Assembly: GCA_902826335.1 (NCBI GenBank)
Contig: CADEEL010000015.1
Coordinates: forward strand, 1,929-65,928
Source of the DNA: an uncultured Alphaproteobacteria bacterium
GTDB taxonomy: Bacteria; Pseudomonadota; Alphaproteobacteria; Caulobacterales; Aquidulcibacteraceae
Direction: 5' to 3'
Length of the DNA stretch: 64,000 bases
A program made the position numbers and the translations under genes. Under the pieces are notes generated by a model, which worked only from the letters and a program-made list of their open reading frames with translations, did not search any database and had not been told where the DNA came from. Below, one piece after another: positions 33,114 through 41,837 of this stretch (position 1 is the stretch's first letter; each line of letters begins with the position of its first letter).

Positions 33114-35327
33114 ATGTTTAAAACTGAATCCGTTTCGCTCGATTGGGCCGGCCGCAAGCTGACCTTGGAGACCGGCAAGGTCGCGCGTCAGGCCGATGGC
33201 GCCGTGTTCGCCACCTGGGGCGAAACCGCGCTCCTGGCCACCGTCGTGTATGCGAAGGAGCCCAAGCCCGGCTTGGACTTCTTCCCGCTCACCGTGAACT
33301 ATCAGGAAAAATACTTCGCCTCCGGCCGCATTCCCGGCGGCTATTTCAAGCGCGAAGGCCGCCCCACCGAGCGCGAAACGCTTCTGTCGCGCCTCATCGA
33401 TCGCCCGATCCGCCCGCTCTTCGTTGAGGGTTTCAAGCACGAGACGCAGGTGATCATCACCGTGCTCTCCTGGGACAATGAAAACGAAAGCGACGTGCTC
33501 GCCATGGTCGCGGCCTCCGCGGCGTTGACGCTGTCGGGCGTGCCGTTCCGCGGGCCCATCGGCGGCGCCCGCGTCGGCTGGATCGATGACAAGCCCGTCC
33601 TCAATCCCACCATCGCGCAAATGGCCGAGTCCAAGCTCGATCTCATCGTCGCCGGCACGCATGACGCGCTGATGATGGTCGAATCCGAGGTCAAGGAATT
33701 GACCGAGGCGCAAATGCTGTCCGCGCTCAATCTCGCGCACAAGGGCATGCAGCCGGTGATCGACGCCATCATCCAATTGGCCGAAAAGGCCGGCAAGGAG
33801 CCGTTTGACTTCACGCCCGTGGATCTCTCGGGTGAGGTGGAGAAGATCACCACGCTCGTCGGCGCCGATCTGCGCGCCGCCTATCAGATCACCAAGAAGG
33901 ATGAGCGCCACGCCGCCGTAGGCGCCGCGCGCGATAAGGCCAAGGCCGCGCTCGTGAAATCGGATGAACGCCCGGACGGGCTTGAAGCCAACGCTTTCAA
34001 GGACGCCTTCAAGGAGGCCGAGAGCGAAATCGTCCGGGCCCGGATCGTCAAGGAAAAGGGCCGCATCGATGGCCGCGCGGTGGATAAGGTCCGCCCCATC
34101 GTCTCCGAAGTCGGCTTCCTGCCGCGCACGCATGGCAGCGCGCTCTTCACAAGAGGCGAGACCCAGGCCGTCGTTGTCGCCACGCTCGGCACGGCCGAAG
34201 ACGAACAATATGTCGATAGCCTATCGGGCACATCCAAGCAGCGCTTCATGCTGCACTACAATTTCCCTCCCTACAGCGTCGGCGAAACCGGCCGCCTGGG
34301 TGGGGCGGGAAGACGCGAGATCGGCCATGGCAAGCTCGCCTGGCGCGCGCTCCAGGCCGTTCTTCCGACTACGGAGCAATTCCCCTACACCATCCGCCTC
34401 GTCTCCGAGATCACGGAATCGAACGGCTCGTCCTCGATGGCCACGGTCTGCGGCTCGTCGCTGGCGCTGATGGATGCGGGCGTGCCGATTTCCGCGCCCG
34501 TCGCCGGTGTCGCCATGGGCCTCATCCTGGAGGATTACGGCTTCGAGGTGCTGACCGACATCCTGGGCGATGAAGATCACCTCGGCGATATGGATTTCAA
34601 GGTCGCCGGCACGGAGAAGGGGATCACCTCGCTCCAGATGGATATCAAGGTCGCCGGCATCACCGAGGAGATCATGAAGGTCGCGCTTGAGCGCGCCTAT
34701 CATGGCCGCATGCACATCCTGGGTGAGATGAACAAGGCGATGAGCGCCCCGCGCGGCGAGGTCGGCGCCAATGCGCCGCGCATCGTGCAAATCTCCATCC
34801 CCACGGACAAAATCCGCGATGTCATCGGCACCGGCGGCAAGGTCATCCGCGAAATCGTCGAGAAGACCGGCGCGAAAGTGAATGTCGAGGATGACGGCAC
34901 GGTGAAAGTGGCCTCCGCCAGCGCCGAAGCGATCGAGGCGGCGGTGAAATGGATCAAGAGCCTGACCAGCGAACCGGAAGTCGGCCAGATTTATGAAGGC
35001 AAGGTCGTCAAGGTCATGGAGTTCGGCGCCTTTGTGAATTTCTTCGGCGCCAAGGATGGGCTCGTGCACGTTAGCCAATTGGCGCGTGAGCGAGTTGAGC
35101 GGCCGTCCGACATCGTCAAGGAAGGCGATATCGTGAAGGTGAAGCTTCTGGGCTTCGATGATCGCGGCAAGACGAAACTGTCCATGAAGGTGGTCGATCA
35201 GGCCACCGGCGCGGATCTCTCCGCCGAGATGGGCGCGGAAGCCGAGGATCATGGCGGTGAACGCCCGCGTCGCGAACGCAGCGAAGGCGGCGGGCGCCGT
35301 CGCCAAGGCGGCGGCGGGCGCGAATAA
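33114..35327 (+). CDS. pnp: Polyribonucleotide nucleotidyltransferase
   Basis: PNPase is the phosphorolytic 3'-5' exoribonuclease of RNA turnover. The 737 residues contain two RNase PH domains ([44 protein letters not shown]), a KH domain ([22 protein letters not shown]) and an S1 domain ([26 protein letters not shown]), ending in an Arg/Gly-rich tail. The ATG at 33114 follows AGGAAGAGAG. Upstream open frame overlaps the repeat and was not used. Confidence 0.98.
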   Translation: MFKTESVSLDWAGRKLTLETGKVARQADGAVFATWGETALLATVVYAKEPKPGLDFFPLTVNYQEKYFASGRIPGGYFKREGRPTERETLLSRLIDRPIRPLFVEGFKHETQVIITVLSWDNENESDVLAMVAASAALTLSGVPFRGPIGGARVGWIDDKPVLNPTIAQMAESKLDLIVAGTHDALMMVESEVKELTEAQMLSALNLAHKGMQPVIDAIIQLAEKAGKEPFDFTPVDLSGEVEKITTLVGADLRAAYQITKKDERHAAVGAARDKAKAALVKSDERPDGLEANAFKDAFKEAESEIVRARIVKEKGRIDGRAVDKVRPIVSEVGFLPRTHGSALFTRGETQAVVVATLGTAEDEQYVDSLSGTSKQRFMLHYNFPPYSVGETGRLGGAGRREIGHGKLAWRALQAVLPTTEQFPYTIRLVSEITESNGSSSMATVCGSSLALMDAGVPISAPVAGVAMGLILEDYGFEVLTDILGDEDHLGDMDFKVAGTEKGITSLQMDIKVAGITEEIMKVALERAYHGRMHILGEMNKAMSAPRGEVGANAPRIVQISIPTDKIRDVIGTGGKVIREIVEKTGAKVNVEDDGTVKVASASAEAIEAAVKWIKSLTSEPEVGQIYEGKVVKVMEFGAFVNFFGAKDGLVHVSQLARERVERPSDIVKEGDIVKVKLLGFDDRGKTKLSMKVVDQATGADLSAEMGAEAEDHGGERPRRERSEGGGRRRQGGGGRE

Positions 35328-35364
35328 GGCGCGGCGCCAAACGCAACACTGAAACGGCGGGCCA

Positions 35365-35414
35365 AGAGCGCGATAGCCAAAAGTGGAAACCGGTTTTGGC
35401 GGCTATCGCGCTCT
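35365..35414. repeat. Family B hairpin repeat, copy 5
   Basis: Perfect 14-bp arms AGAGCGCGATAGCC / GGCTATCGCGCTCT surround an AAAA / TTTT inner stem with core GTGGAAACCGG. Confidence 0.92.
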
Positions 35415-35426
35415 AAGCTTATGAAT

Positions 35427-35478
35427 GAGAGCCTGATTCAAGTTTGAGATTGATTCAATCTCAAACGATCAGGCTCTC
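35427..35478. repeat. Companion hairpin, family C, copy 2
   Basis: GAGAGCCTGAT / ATCAGGCTCTC outer arms and GTTTGAGATTGA / TCAATCTCAAAC inner arms separated by one base. It lies 12 bp after the family B element. Confidence 0.9.
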
Positions 35479-35514
35479 GGCCCGCCGTTTTTTGTTTGCG
35501 GCCGCGCGCGGGGT

Positions 35515-35907
35515 TTACGCGCGGACCGCCTCCTTGCGCGGCCAGGTGATGAACAAGCCCAGCGCCGCTGGCGCCGCGATCGCGACGACATCCGTTGCGG
35601 CGTTGTGAACATGGCCCTGTGCAATCCCCCAGAGATGGAGGAGGGCGTGCAGCACGATCCAGATTTGCGCGCCGAAGGCGAGCAGCCGCAGGTTCGGCCG
35701 CCACGCGAAGAGCAGCAGGGCTACGCCGGTTGCCAGGAATGCAAAGCCGACATCGGCCACGAAATGCGGATTGAACGGGCCTGTATCCGAAACGCCGGGC
35801 GCGGCGGCGAACCAGCGCGTCGGCGCCGCCAGCATGAAGAGGCCATTGCCAGAATGAAAAAGCCCAAGCAGGCCGGCAATGAGACGCGAGAGCAGGAAAA
35901 CCTCCAA
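35515..35907 (-). CDS. Hypothetical four-helix membrane protein
   Basis: The product is about 130 residues with four hydrophobic helices, beginning EVFLLSRLIAGLLGLFHSGN after a TTG start at 35907. Conserved-looking histidines occur in FHSGNGLF, PHFVADVG and LHALLHLWG. It is an inner-membrane protein of unknown function. It lies 38 bp downstream of hemN on the same strand and may be cotranscribed. The start codon is an inference, because no ATG occurs in this frame near hemN. Confidence 0.65.
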   Translation of the reverse strand: MEVFLLSRLIAGLLGLFHSGNGLFMLAAPTRWFAAAPGVSDTGPFNPHFVADVGFAFLATGVALLLFAWRPNLRLLAFGAQIWIVLHALLHLWGIAQGHVHNAATDVVAIAAPAALGLFITWPRKEAVRA

Positions 35908-35945
35908 CCATAAGACGCGCGGGAAGGGTCGCTTGTGACGCGAAC

Positions 35946-37289
35946 TTACACCGCGCGCGAATGCCGCGCCGCGCCCTGAGCGCCATGGACGGCGCGATAC
36001 GCGTCGAACGCTTCCGCGACCAGCCGCGCAAACGGCCGCGCCTCGGGCGGGATGGAGAGCCGCTCGCCCACGATCGAAACAAGCCCGTCCTGGATGAGCG
36101 GCGCCAGCGCCGCGCACGCCGCGGGAAACGCGCCGAGGCCGCCGAATGGCGCGAGATCGACCGCAAAATCGCACAGCAGCCGGTTGATCAGCGCGCGCCG
36201 AACCCGGTCCTCGTCGCTGAGCGCAACGCCGCGCGCGGTGGCGAATCCCCCGCGTTCAAGCGCACGCGCCCACGCGCCCGGCTCGGCGGCGTTCTGCGCA
36301 TAGCCCTGCGGCAGCGTGGAAATCGCTGAGGCGCCGATCCCAATGAGCGCATCGCCATCGTCCAGGCTGTAGCCCTGGAAGCTGCGCGTCAGCGCGCCCG
36401 CCCGCGCCGCGCGGGCGAGGGGATCGTCCGGCCGCGCATAATGATCGAACCCGATGGCGTGATAGCCAAGCGCCATGAGCGTCTCTTGGATGGCTTCGGC
36501 CTGCGCGAACCGCGTCGCCGTGTCGGGCAGAAGCTCTTCCTCGATCAGCCGCTGCCGGCTCTTGAACCAGGGCGCGTGCGCATAACCAAACACCGCCAGC
36601 CGCTCCGGCCCCATCTCCGCCGCCAGCACGGCGGAGCGGCGTGCATCCGCTACGCTCTGCAGCGGCAGCCCATACATGAGATCGACATTGATCGCCCCAA
36701 TCCCCGCGCCGCGCAGCATGGCGATGGCGTCCGAAACCTGCGCCGCCGGTTGCACGCGCCCGATTGCGTCCTGCACATGCGCGTTGAAATCCTGCACGCC
36801 AAGGCTGGCGCGCGTCACGCCCGCGTGTGCGAACGCCGCCGCGTGCGCGGGCGTGAGCAAGCGCGGATCGATCTCGATCGCATGCTCGCTCACAGTTGTG
36901 AGATCGAACCGATCGTGCAGTACACGGACGATGTGTTCAAACAGCGCCGGCGCAAGAATGTTCGGCGTGCCCCCGCCCCAGGCGATGGAGGCGATGCGCC
37001 GCGCCGGCGTCGCGCCCGCCACGCGCGCGATCTCGGCCTCCAGCGCGTCGGCATAGTCCGCGATCGGCTCATCCTTGCGCGTCGCGAACGTATGGCAGCC
37101 GCAATAGCGGCAAATCTCCCGGCAGAACGGGATATGCAGATAAAGCGAAAGCCGCGCGGCCGGATCGAGCGCGCCGAGCCACGCGGCGTAAACCTCGCCA
37201 TTCACCGCCGATGAAAAGTGCGGCGCGGTGGGATAGCTCGTATAGCGCGGCGCGGTGCGGTCCGCATAGGCGAGGAGGCGGGCGTCCAT
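35946..37289 (-). CDS. hemN: Oxygen-independent coproporphyrinogen III dehydrogenase
   Basis: HemN converts coproporphyrinogen III to protoporphyrinogen IX without oxygen, between HemE and HemJ of this window. The 447-residue radical SAM enzyme has the 4Fe-4S motif C56-REI-C60-RY-C63 followed by GCHTF, with IAWGGGTPNILAP and RASLGVQDFNAHVQDAIGR. HemW lacks the extra Cys after CxxxCxxC, so HemN is preferred. No clear FNR box was seen upstream. Confidence 0.93.
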   Translation of the reverse strand: MDARLLAYADRTAPRYTSYPTAPHFSSAVNGEVYAAWLGALDPAARLSLYLHIPFCREICRYCGCHTFATRKDEPIADYADALEAEIARVAGATPARRIASIAWGGGTPNILAPALFEHIVRVLHDRFDLTTVSEHAIEIDPRLLTPAHAAAFAHAGVTRASLGVQDFNAHVQDAIGRVQPAAQVSDAIAMLRGAGIGAINVDLMYGLPLQSVADARRSAVLAAEMGPERLAVFGYAHAPWFKSRQRLIEEELLPDTATRFAQAEAIQETLMALGYHAIGFDHYARPDDPLARAARAGALTRSFQGYSLDDGDALIGIGASAISTLPQGYAQNAAEPGAWARALERGGFATARGVALSDEDRVRRALINRLLCDFAVDLAPFGGLGAFPAACAALAPLIQDGLVSIVGERLSIPPEARPFARLVAEAFDAYRAVHGAQGAARHSRAV

Positions 37290-37406
37290 GAGGGCAGGGC
37301 GCCACGCTTTTGCGGCCGGCGCTATGCGACGCGCCGACGCTTCTTGGTGTGCGCCGCCATGGGCGACGGACGCAAAGTTCCATTCCGCCAGAAATGACGG
37401 CTTGAG

Positions 37407-37514
37407 TCAGTCCTGGCGCGCGCGCCCGCCCAGCCGGGTGACAATAAACGCGCCGACTGCAAAGACGGCGAGACCGACAAGGAAGAGCAGCATGGTCTGA
37501 ACGCCGGGGTCCAT
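37407..37514 (-). CDS. Small single-pass membrane protein (paralogue of 5704-5820)
   Basis: The 35 residues start MDPGVQTMLLFLVGLAVFAV. There is one membrane helix (about 8-27) and a basic tail. GGAGGA lies six bases before the ATG, which directly follows the stop of the preceding small frame. The layout matches the 38-residue gene after rho. The function is unknown. Confidence 0.7.
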   Translation of the reverse strand: MDPGVQTMLLFLVGLAVFAVGAFIVTRLGGRARQD

Positions 37515-37625
37515 CTAGTCCTCCAGGCCGCTCAATATGGCGTTCAAGGTCGTGGCGACGGCTTTCCGTTGCTCATTGCGCGCGGCTTTGCCAGGCGGCC
37601 TAAGCGTGGGCGAGCGCTCGCTCAC
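37515..37625 (-). CDS. Short coupled peptide after fabI (deleted paralogue of 5822-6079)
   Basis: A GTG codon overlapping the fabI stop (GTGA) opens a 36-residue frame. The segment ARNEQRKAVATTLNA matches GRNEQKKALAAVFNA of the gene after rho, then jumps to ILSGLED, matching the end of that protein. Both membrane helices of the longer version are missing. It may be a decayed gene kept for translational coupling to the next gene. Confidence 0.5.
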   Translation of the reverse strand: MSERSPTLRPPGKAARNEQRKAVATTLNAILSGLED

Positions 37626-38437
37626 GCCTCCAAGCCGTCCGGCACGCCGACCACATGGAACCCGCCATCCACATGCACGACTTCCCCGGTCGTCGAGCGG
37701 CCGAGATCGGACAGAAGCCACAACGCGCACCCGGCGATGCCTTCCATGGACGTGTCTTCCTTCATCAGGCTCCAGGCGCGGCCGGTGCCGATGAGGGCGC
37801 GCCCCCCCTGGATGCCGGCGATGGCCAGCGTCCGCATCGCGCCGGCGGAAATGGCGTTGACGCGCACCCCGCTGGGACCGAGATCGCGGGCCATATAGCG
37901 CATCGAGGCTTCAAGCGCGGCCTTCGCCACGCCCATCACGTTATAGCTCGGCAAGACGCGCTCAGCCCCGAGATAGGTGAGCGTGATCATCGAGCCGCCC
38001 GGGGCCATGAGTTTCGCCGCCCGCTTGCCTGCGGCGACGAACGAGAACGCGGAAATATCCATCGTGCGCAGGAAATTCTCGCGCGTCGTGTTCTCGATGA
38101 ACGAGCCCTTGAGTTCGTTCTTGTCTGAAAACGCGATGGAATGGACGAGGAAATCGAGCTTGCCCCACACTGCTTCGAGGCGCGCGAACACCGCATCGAG
38201 ATGCGCGTCGTTGGTGGCGTCGCATTCGATGAGGATTTGCGCGCCGATGCTTTCGGCCAGCGGCCGCACGCGCTTTTCCAGCGCCTCGCCTTGGTAGGTG
38301 AAGGCGATCTCCGCGCCCTGCGCCGCCAATTGCTGCGCGATGCCCCAGGCGATTGATTTGTCATTGGCCACGCCCATGACCAGCCCGCGTTTGCCGGCCA
38401 TCAGCGCGCCCTTGGGCAAGGTCCATTCATCGGCCAA
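37622..38437 (-). CDS. fabI: Enoyl-ACP reductase FabI
   Basis: FabI catalyses the last, NADH-dependent step of each fatty acid elongation cycle. The 271 residues show KRGLVMGVANDKSIAWGIAQ (cofactor loop), the catalytic Y-x6-K in SYNVMGVAKAALEASMRYMA, and SAGAMRTLAIAGI. The TTG at 38437 is preceded by AGGAGG with ideal spacing, so it is chosen over the ATG 12 codons later. Together with fabB and fabA it makes a fatty-acid cluster, here interrupted by a DoxX gene. Confidence 0.95.
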   Translation of the reverse strand: MADEWTLPKGALMAGKRGLVMGVANDKSIAWGIAQQLAAQGAEIAFTYQGEALEKRVRPLAESIGAQILIECDATNDAHLDAVFARLEAVWGKLDFLVHSIAFSDKNELKGSFIENTTRENFLRTMDISAFSFVAAGKRAAKLMAPGGSMITLTYLGAERVLPSYNVMGVAKAALEASMRYMARDLGPSGVRVNAISAGAMRTLAIAGIQGGRALIGTGRAWSLMKEDTSMEGIAGCALWLLSDLGRSTTGEVVHVDGGFHVVGVPDGLEA

Positions 38438-38551
38438 TTTCGCCTCCTGATTGCAGTGACGGTATCCGGCCGCCAATTGCCAAGTGGGCGCCTCTTGGGT
38501 CAAGCTGCGCATTCGCCCCGGTGACGGGCGGTCAACGAAACGGGAGGGATT

Positions 38552-38962
38552 ATGTTTACTGGCCTCGGCGCGCAGGCGCCCTTGTTCTTGAGCGTGCTGC
38601 GCATTGTCTCCGCACTGGTTTTCATGGCGCACGGAATCCAGAAATTGTTCGGCTACCCGGCGGGCGAGCATGGCCCGGTCGAGAATTGGCTGTCCTTTCC
38701 GATGGGCGTCGCCGGCATATTGGAAACGTTTGGCGGCGGCCTGCTGCTCATTGGCCTGTGCACGCGCCCGGTCGCCTTCATTCTCTCGGGCATGATGGCG
38801 GTCGCTTATTGGATGGCGCATGCGCCCCAAGCGCCGCTGCCAATCCAGAACGGCGGCGATGGCGCCATCCTGTTCTGCTTCATCTTCCTCTACATTTTCT
38901 TCGCCGGCCCAGGCTCGCTCGCGGCGGACAATCTCTTCGCGAAGAAGCCGGCCAAGGCCTGA
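38552..38962 (+). CDS. DoxX family membrane protein
   Basis: The product has 136 residues and four hydrophobic helices. The DoxX pattern is LRIVSALVFMAHGIQKLFGY, with GGLLLIGLCTRPVAFILSGMMAVAYWMAH. GGAGGG precedes the ATG. DoxX-type proteins are inner-membrane proteins of ill-defined redox or transport roles. It is divergent from fabI. Confidence 0.9.
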   Translation: MFTGLGAQAPLFLSVLRIVSALVFMAHGIQKLFGYPAGEHGPVENWLSFPMGVAGILETFGGGLLLIGLCTRPVAFILSGMMAVAYWMAHAPQAPLPIQNGGDGAILFCFIFLYIFFAGPGSLAADNLFAKKPAKA

Positions 38963-38983
38963 AGCAATTCGCTTGAATCGCGT

Positions 38984-39096
38984 CACCACCCATCCCCGGA
39001 GGCCGCGAAGCGGCATTCCGGGGCCTATAACCGCAAACGTCGATGTTTATGGGTCTCGGGCGCGCCGCTGAGCGGCGCCCCGGGAATTTGTGGTGA
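38984..39096. repeat. Dispersed palindromic repeat, family A, copy 4
   Basis: CACCACCCATCCCCGGAGGC begins it, CCCCGGGAATTTGTGGTGA ends it, and GGGGCCTATAA / TTTATGGGTCTC face each other inside. Confidence 0.85.
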
Positions 39097-39127
39097 CACA
39101 AGCGGGGAGAATAGCATTTAAGGCCGG

Positions 39128-40342
39128 CTACGCCGCCAGCCTGGTGAACGCCAGGCTGGCGTTCGTACCGCCGAAGCCGAACGAATTGGAGACGGCGCAA
39201 TTGATCTCCTTATCCATCCGCTCACGGACGATCGGCAAATCCGCGAACGCGGGATCGAGTTCCTCGATATGCGCGCTCTCGCACACGAAGCCTGAATTCA
39301 TCATCAGCAGCGAATAGATCGCTTCCTGCGCGCCCGTCGCGCCCAGCGAATGGCCGGTGAGGCTCTTCGTGGCGGAGATGAGCGGGATATTGTCGCCCCA
39401 CACCTGGCGCACCGCCTCCATCTCCTTCACATCCCCGATCGGCGTCGAGGTCGCGTGCGGATTGAGATAATCGACCGGCCGGTCGAGATATTTGATCGCC
39501 ATCTTCATGCAGCGCGCCGCCCCTTCGCCCGAGGGCTGCACCATGTCGACGCCGTCGCTCGTTGCCCCATAGCCGGCGACTTCACCATAAATTCGCGCCC
39601 CGCGCGCCTTGGCGCGCTGATATTCCTCAAGCACGACGACGCCGGCGCCGCCCGCGATCACGAAGCCGTCGCGGTTCTTGTCGAACGCGCGCGAAGCCCG
39701 CGCCGGCGTTTCATTATAGCCGCTGCTCATCGCGCCCATGGCGTCGAACAGCACCGAGAGCGTCCAGTCGAGCTCCTCCGAACCGCCGGCGAACATCACG
39801 TCCTGCTTGCCCCATTGGATCATCTCATAGGCGTTGCCGATGCAGTGCGCGCTCGTCGCGCAGGCCGAGCTGATCGAATAATTGACGCCCTTGATCTCGA
39901 ACGGCGTCGCCAGCGTCGCGGACGCGGTGGAGCTCATCGATTTCGGCACGGCGAACGGCCCCACGCGCTTGGGGCCTTTCTCACGCGTTGTGTCCGCCGC
40001 CGCCACGATGGCGCGCGCCGAGGGCCCGCCCGAGCCCATCACAAGCCCTGTGCGCTCGTGCGAGACCTCGCCTGGCTCAAGCCCGGCATCGCGAATGGCT
40101 TGCTCCATGGCGATGTAATTCCAGCCCGCGCCTTCGCCCATGAACCGATAGACGCGTTTATCGACCACGTCGGCCGGATCGAGATCGGGCCGCCCATGCA
40201 CCTGGCAGCGGAAGCCGAGCCGCGCGTAATCGAGCGCGCGGCTGATGCCGGATTTGGCCTCGCGAAGGCTGGCCAGCACTTCCTGCACATTGTTGCCGAT
40301 CGAGGAGACGATCCCCATGCCGGTGATGACGACGCGACGCAT
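39128..40342 (-). CDS. fabB: Beta-ketoacyl-ACP synthase I
   Basis: FabB elongates acyl chains and is needed for unsaturated fatty acids. The 404 residues start [18 protein letters not shown]. The catalytic cysteine lies in [13 protein letters not shown], the histidines in [11 protein letters not shown] and [12 protein letters not shown], and [13 protein letters not shown] ends the fold. fabA lies upstream on the same strand, as usual, separated by a family D repeat. Confidence 0.96.
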   Translation of the reverse strand: MRRVVITGMGIVSSIGNNVQEVLASLREAKSGISRALDYARLGFRCQVHGRPDLDPADVVDKRVYRFMGEGAGWNYIAMEQAIRDAGLEPGEVSHERTGLVMGSGGPSARAIVAAADTTREKGPKRVGPFAVPKSMSSTASATLATPFEIKGVNYSISSACATSAHCIGNAYEMIQWGKQDVMFAGGSEELDWTLSVLFDAMGAMSSGYNETPARASRAFDKNRDGFVIAGGAGVVVLEEYQRAKARGARIYGEVAGYGATSDGVDMVQPSGEGAARCMKMAIKYLDRPVDYLNPHATSTPIGDVKEMEAVRQVWGDNIPLISATKSLTGHSLGATGAQEAIYSLLMMNSGFVCESAHIEELDPAFADLPIVRERMDKEINCAVSNSFGFGGTNASLAFTRLAA

Positions 40343-40375
40343 GATTTCGCTCCATAATGAGTTCGGCGCCGATCG

Positions 40376-40501
40376 TCCTTCCCCCTTGTGGGAGAAGGTG
40401 TCGAGGCCGAAGGCCGAGACGGATGAGGGGTGTTGGCGGCTTCACCCCTCACCGGGTTTTGGTTCGCAAAACCACCCTCTCCCATGGAGGGGAGAGGGGT
40501 G
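40376..40501. repeat. Family D repeat between fabB and fabA
   Basis: CCTTCCCCCTTGTGGGAGAAG and CCCTCTCCCATGGAGGGGAGA form its ends, with GAGGCCGAAGGCCGAGAC, CCCCTCACCGGG and GGTTTTGGTTCGCAAAACC inside. Confidence 0.85.
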
Positions 40502-40518
40502 CTGCGTCGACTGCGCGC

Positions 40519-41061
40519 CTAACCGAGCCCGGCGGCCAGCTGCTCGGGGCTGAAGAGGCCCACCTTCAAATCCGTCGCGCTATAGATGGGCTTTCCATCC
40601 ACCAGCACAACGCCGTCCCCCACGCCGAGCACAAGCCGGCGCAAGATCACTTTCTTCATCGTGATTTCATAGCGCACGAGCTTGGCATTGGGCGTGATCT
40701 GGCCGCGAAACTCCACTTGCCCCACGCCGAGCGCGCGCCCGCGCCCCTGGCCGCCCATCCAGCCCAGGAAGAACCCAACCAGCTGCCACATCGCGTCGAG
40801 CCCAAGGCAGCCCGGCATCACCGGGTCGCCGATGAAGTGGCAGTCGAAGAACCAGCGGCTGGGCGCGATGTCGAATTCCGCGACGATCGCACCCTTATTG
40901 TGCGCCCCGCCATCGGCGGTGATCGAGGTGATGCGGTCGAACATCAGCATCGGCGGCGTCGGCAATTGCGGATTGCCGGGGCCGAACATCTGGCCGTTGC
41001 CGCAGGCGATGAGGGCGTCGTAATCGAGCGAAGCGGGCCGAACCGGCGGGGCGTGCGTCAA
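40519..41061 (-). CDS. fabA: 3-hydroxydecanoyl-ACP dehydratase/isomerase
   Basis: FabA dehydrates 3-hydroxydecanoyl-ACP and isomerises the double bond, the branch point to unsaturated fatty acids. The 180 residues contain [22 protein letters not shown], the active-site histidine and aspartate in [24 protein letters not shown], and [20 protein letters not shown] at 41061 yields the usual length; longer ATG frames upstream are not supported. Confidence 0.95.
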   Translation of the reverse strand: MTHAPPVRPASLDYDALIACGNGQMFGPGNPQLPTPPMLMFDRITSITADGGAHNKGAIVAEFDIAPSRWFFDCHFIGDPVMPGCLGLDAMWQLVGFFLGWMGGQGRGRALGVGQVEFRGQITPNAKLVRYEITMKKVILRRLVLGVGDGVVLVDGKPIYSATDLKVGLFSPEQLAAGLG

Positions 41062-41212
41062 TGAACCTGTCCCAAGCAAGCGCCCAAGTCCGGGCCGGGC
41101 CAGGATTTGGGCTAGCAGCGCGCGGCCCGTGCGGCAAGGCGCGCACGATGGCCGGCGCGCTGGTGACTTCGCCGGCGCGCCGCGATAATTTGCGGAGCGG
41201 GCAGGGCCCAGA

Positions 41213-41252
41213 AGTGGGGCCAGAAGCAGGGGCCGGAAGCAGGGCCAAGAGC
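41213..41252 (+). repeat. Tandem 12-13-bp repeats upstream of the gene at 41267
   Basis: Four imperfect units of the form GGGCCaGAAGca (GGGCCCAGAAGT, GGGCCAGAAGCA, GGGGCCGGAAGCA, GGGCCAAGAGC) run head to tail and end about 15 bp before the start codon. The layout resembles that at 15474-15521. Confidence 0.7.
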
Positions 41253-41266
41253 GAGGGACAAGGACG

Positions 41267-41743
41267 ATGTGGATTCTTCGCTGGCCGGCGGCGCTCTTCA
41301 CCTTGGCCGTGGCGATCCTCTGCGCGCTGCTTGCGGCGGGCGCGGCGGCCGATCGCCTTGGGCTGATGATCGATCATGAAGTGTGGCGCGCCTTCGCGCT
41401 GCAGGCCGCCAACACCACCTGGATCGAGAACGCGCTCTGGGCCGGCGCCTCGCTCTTTTTCCTGATCGCCGCCGTGCGCCTGATGCGCCGCTCCTTCGGC
41501 TTTTGGGCTTGGGCGATCGGCTTTGCGCTCTATGGCGCGCGCTGGTGGATGATGCGCCGCGCCGAAGGCGGCTTGCCCGTCGACATTGCGGAGATCTCCA
41601 GCGTCGAGGAGGCGCGCGCCGCCGCCGTGACGGCGTCGGGCGATCCAGGCCTCGTCGCGCTCGCGGCGCTTGCCGTGTTGGGGCTCGTCATCCTGATTAT
41701 CGACGCAGCCGACCGCGCCTACCGCAACCGCGACGACGCCTGA
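41267..41743 (+). CDS. Hypothetical membrane protein
   Basis: The product has 158 residues. It has hydrophobic helices at about 6-28, 56-72, 77-95 and 126-145, and a short acidic tail. An AGGGACAAGGACG stretch precedes the ATG. No family is recognised. It is divergent from fabA, in the place where many alphaproteobacteria carry irr, which is not seen here. Confidence 0.75.
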   Translation: MWILRWPAALFTLAVAILCALLAAGAAADRLGLMIDHEVWRAFALQAANTTWIENALWAGASLFFLIAAVRLMRRSFGFWAWAIGFALYGARWWMMRRAEGGLPVDIAEISSVEEARAAAVTASGDPGLVALAALAVLGLVILIIDAADRAYRNRDDA

Positions 41744-41837
41744 GGTTCGCGCGTCCGTGGCCGGGGCGTCGGTGATTAGAAGAGCCGGCCTATCGCCACC
41801 CCAAAAAGCGCCGCCGGAAGTGGGCCTAAGCCGCCAC

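Larger units (their letters stand above)
35355..35493 (+). terminator. pnp intrinsic terminator split by two repeat hairpins
   Basis: The outer stem CGGCGGGCC (35355-35363) pairs with GGCCCGCCG (35479-35487) and is followed by TTTTTT, a normal intrinsic terminator. Its loop is occupied by a family B element (35365-35414) and a family C hairpin (35427-35478), which extend the loop to 115 bases. Confidence 0.75.

Noticed and set aside
37290..37406. An FNR box upstream of hemN
   Set aside because: No TTGAT-N4-ATCAA-like palindrome was found.
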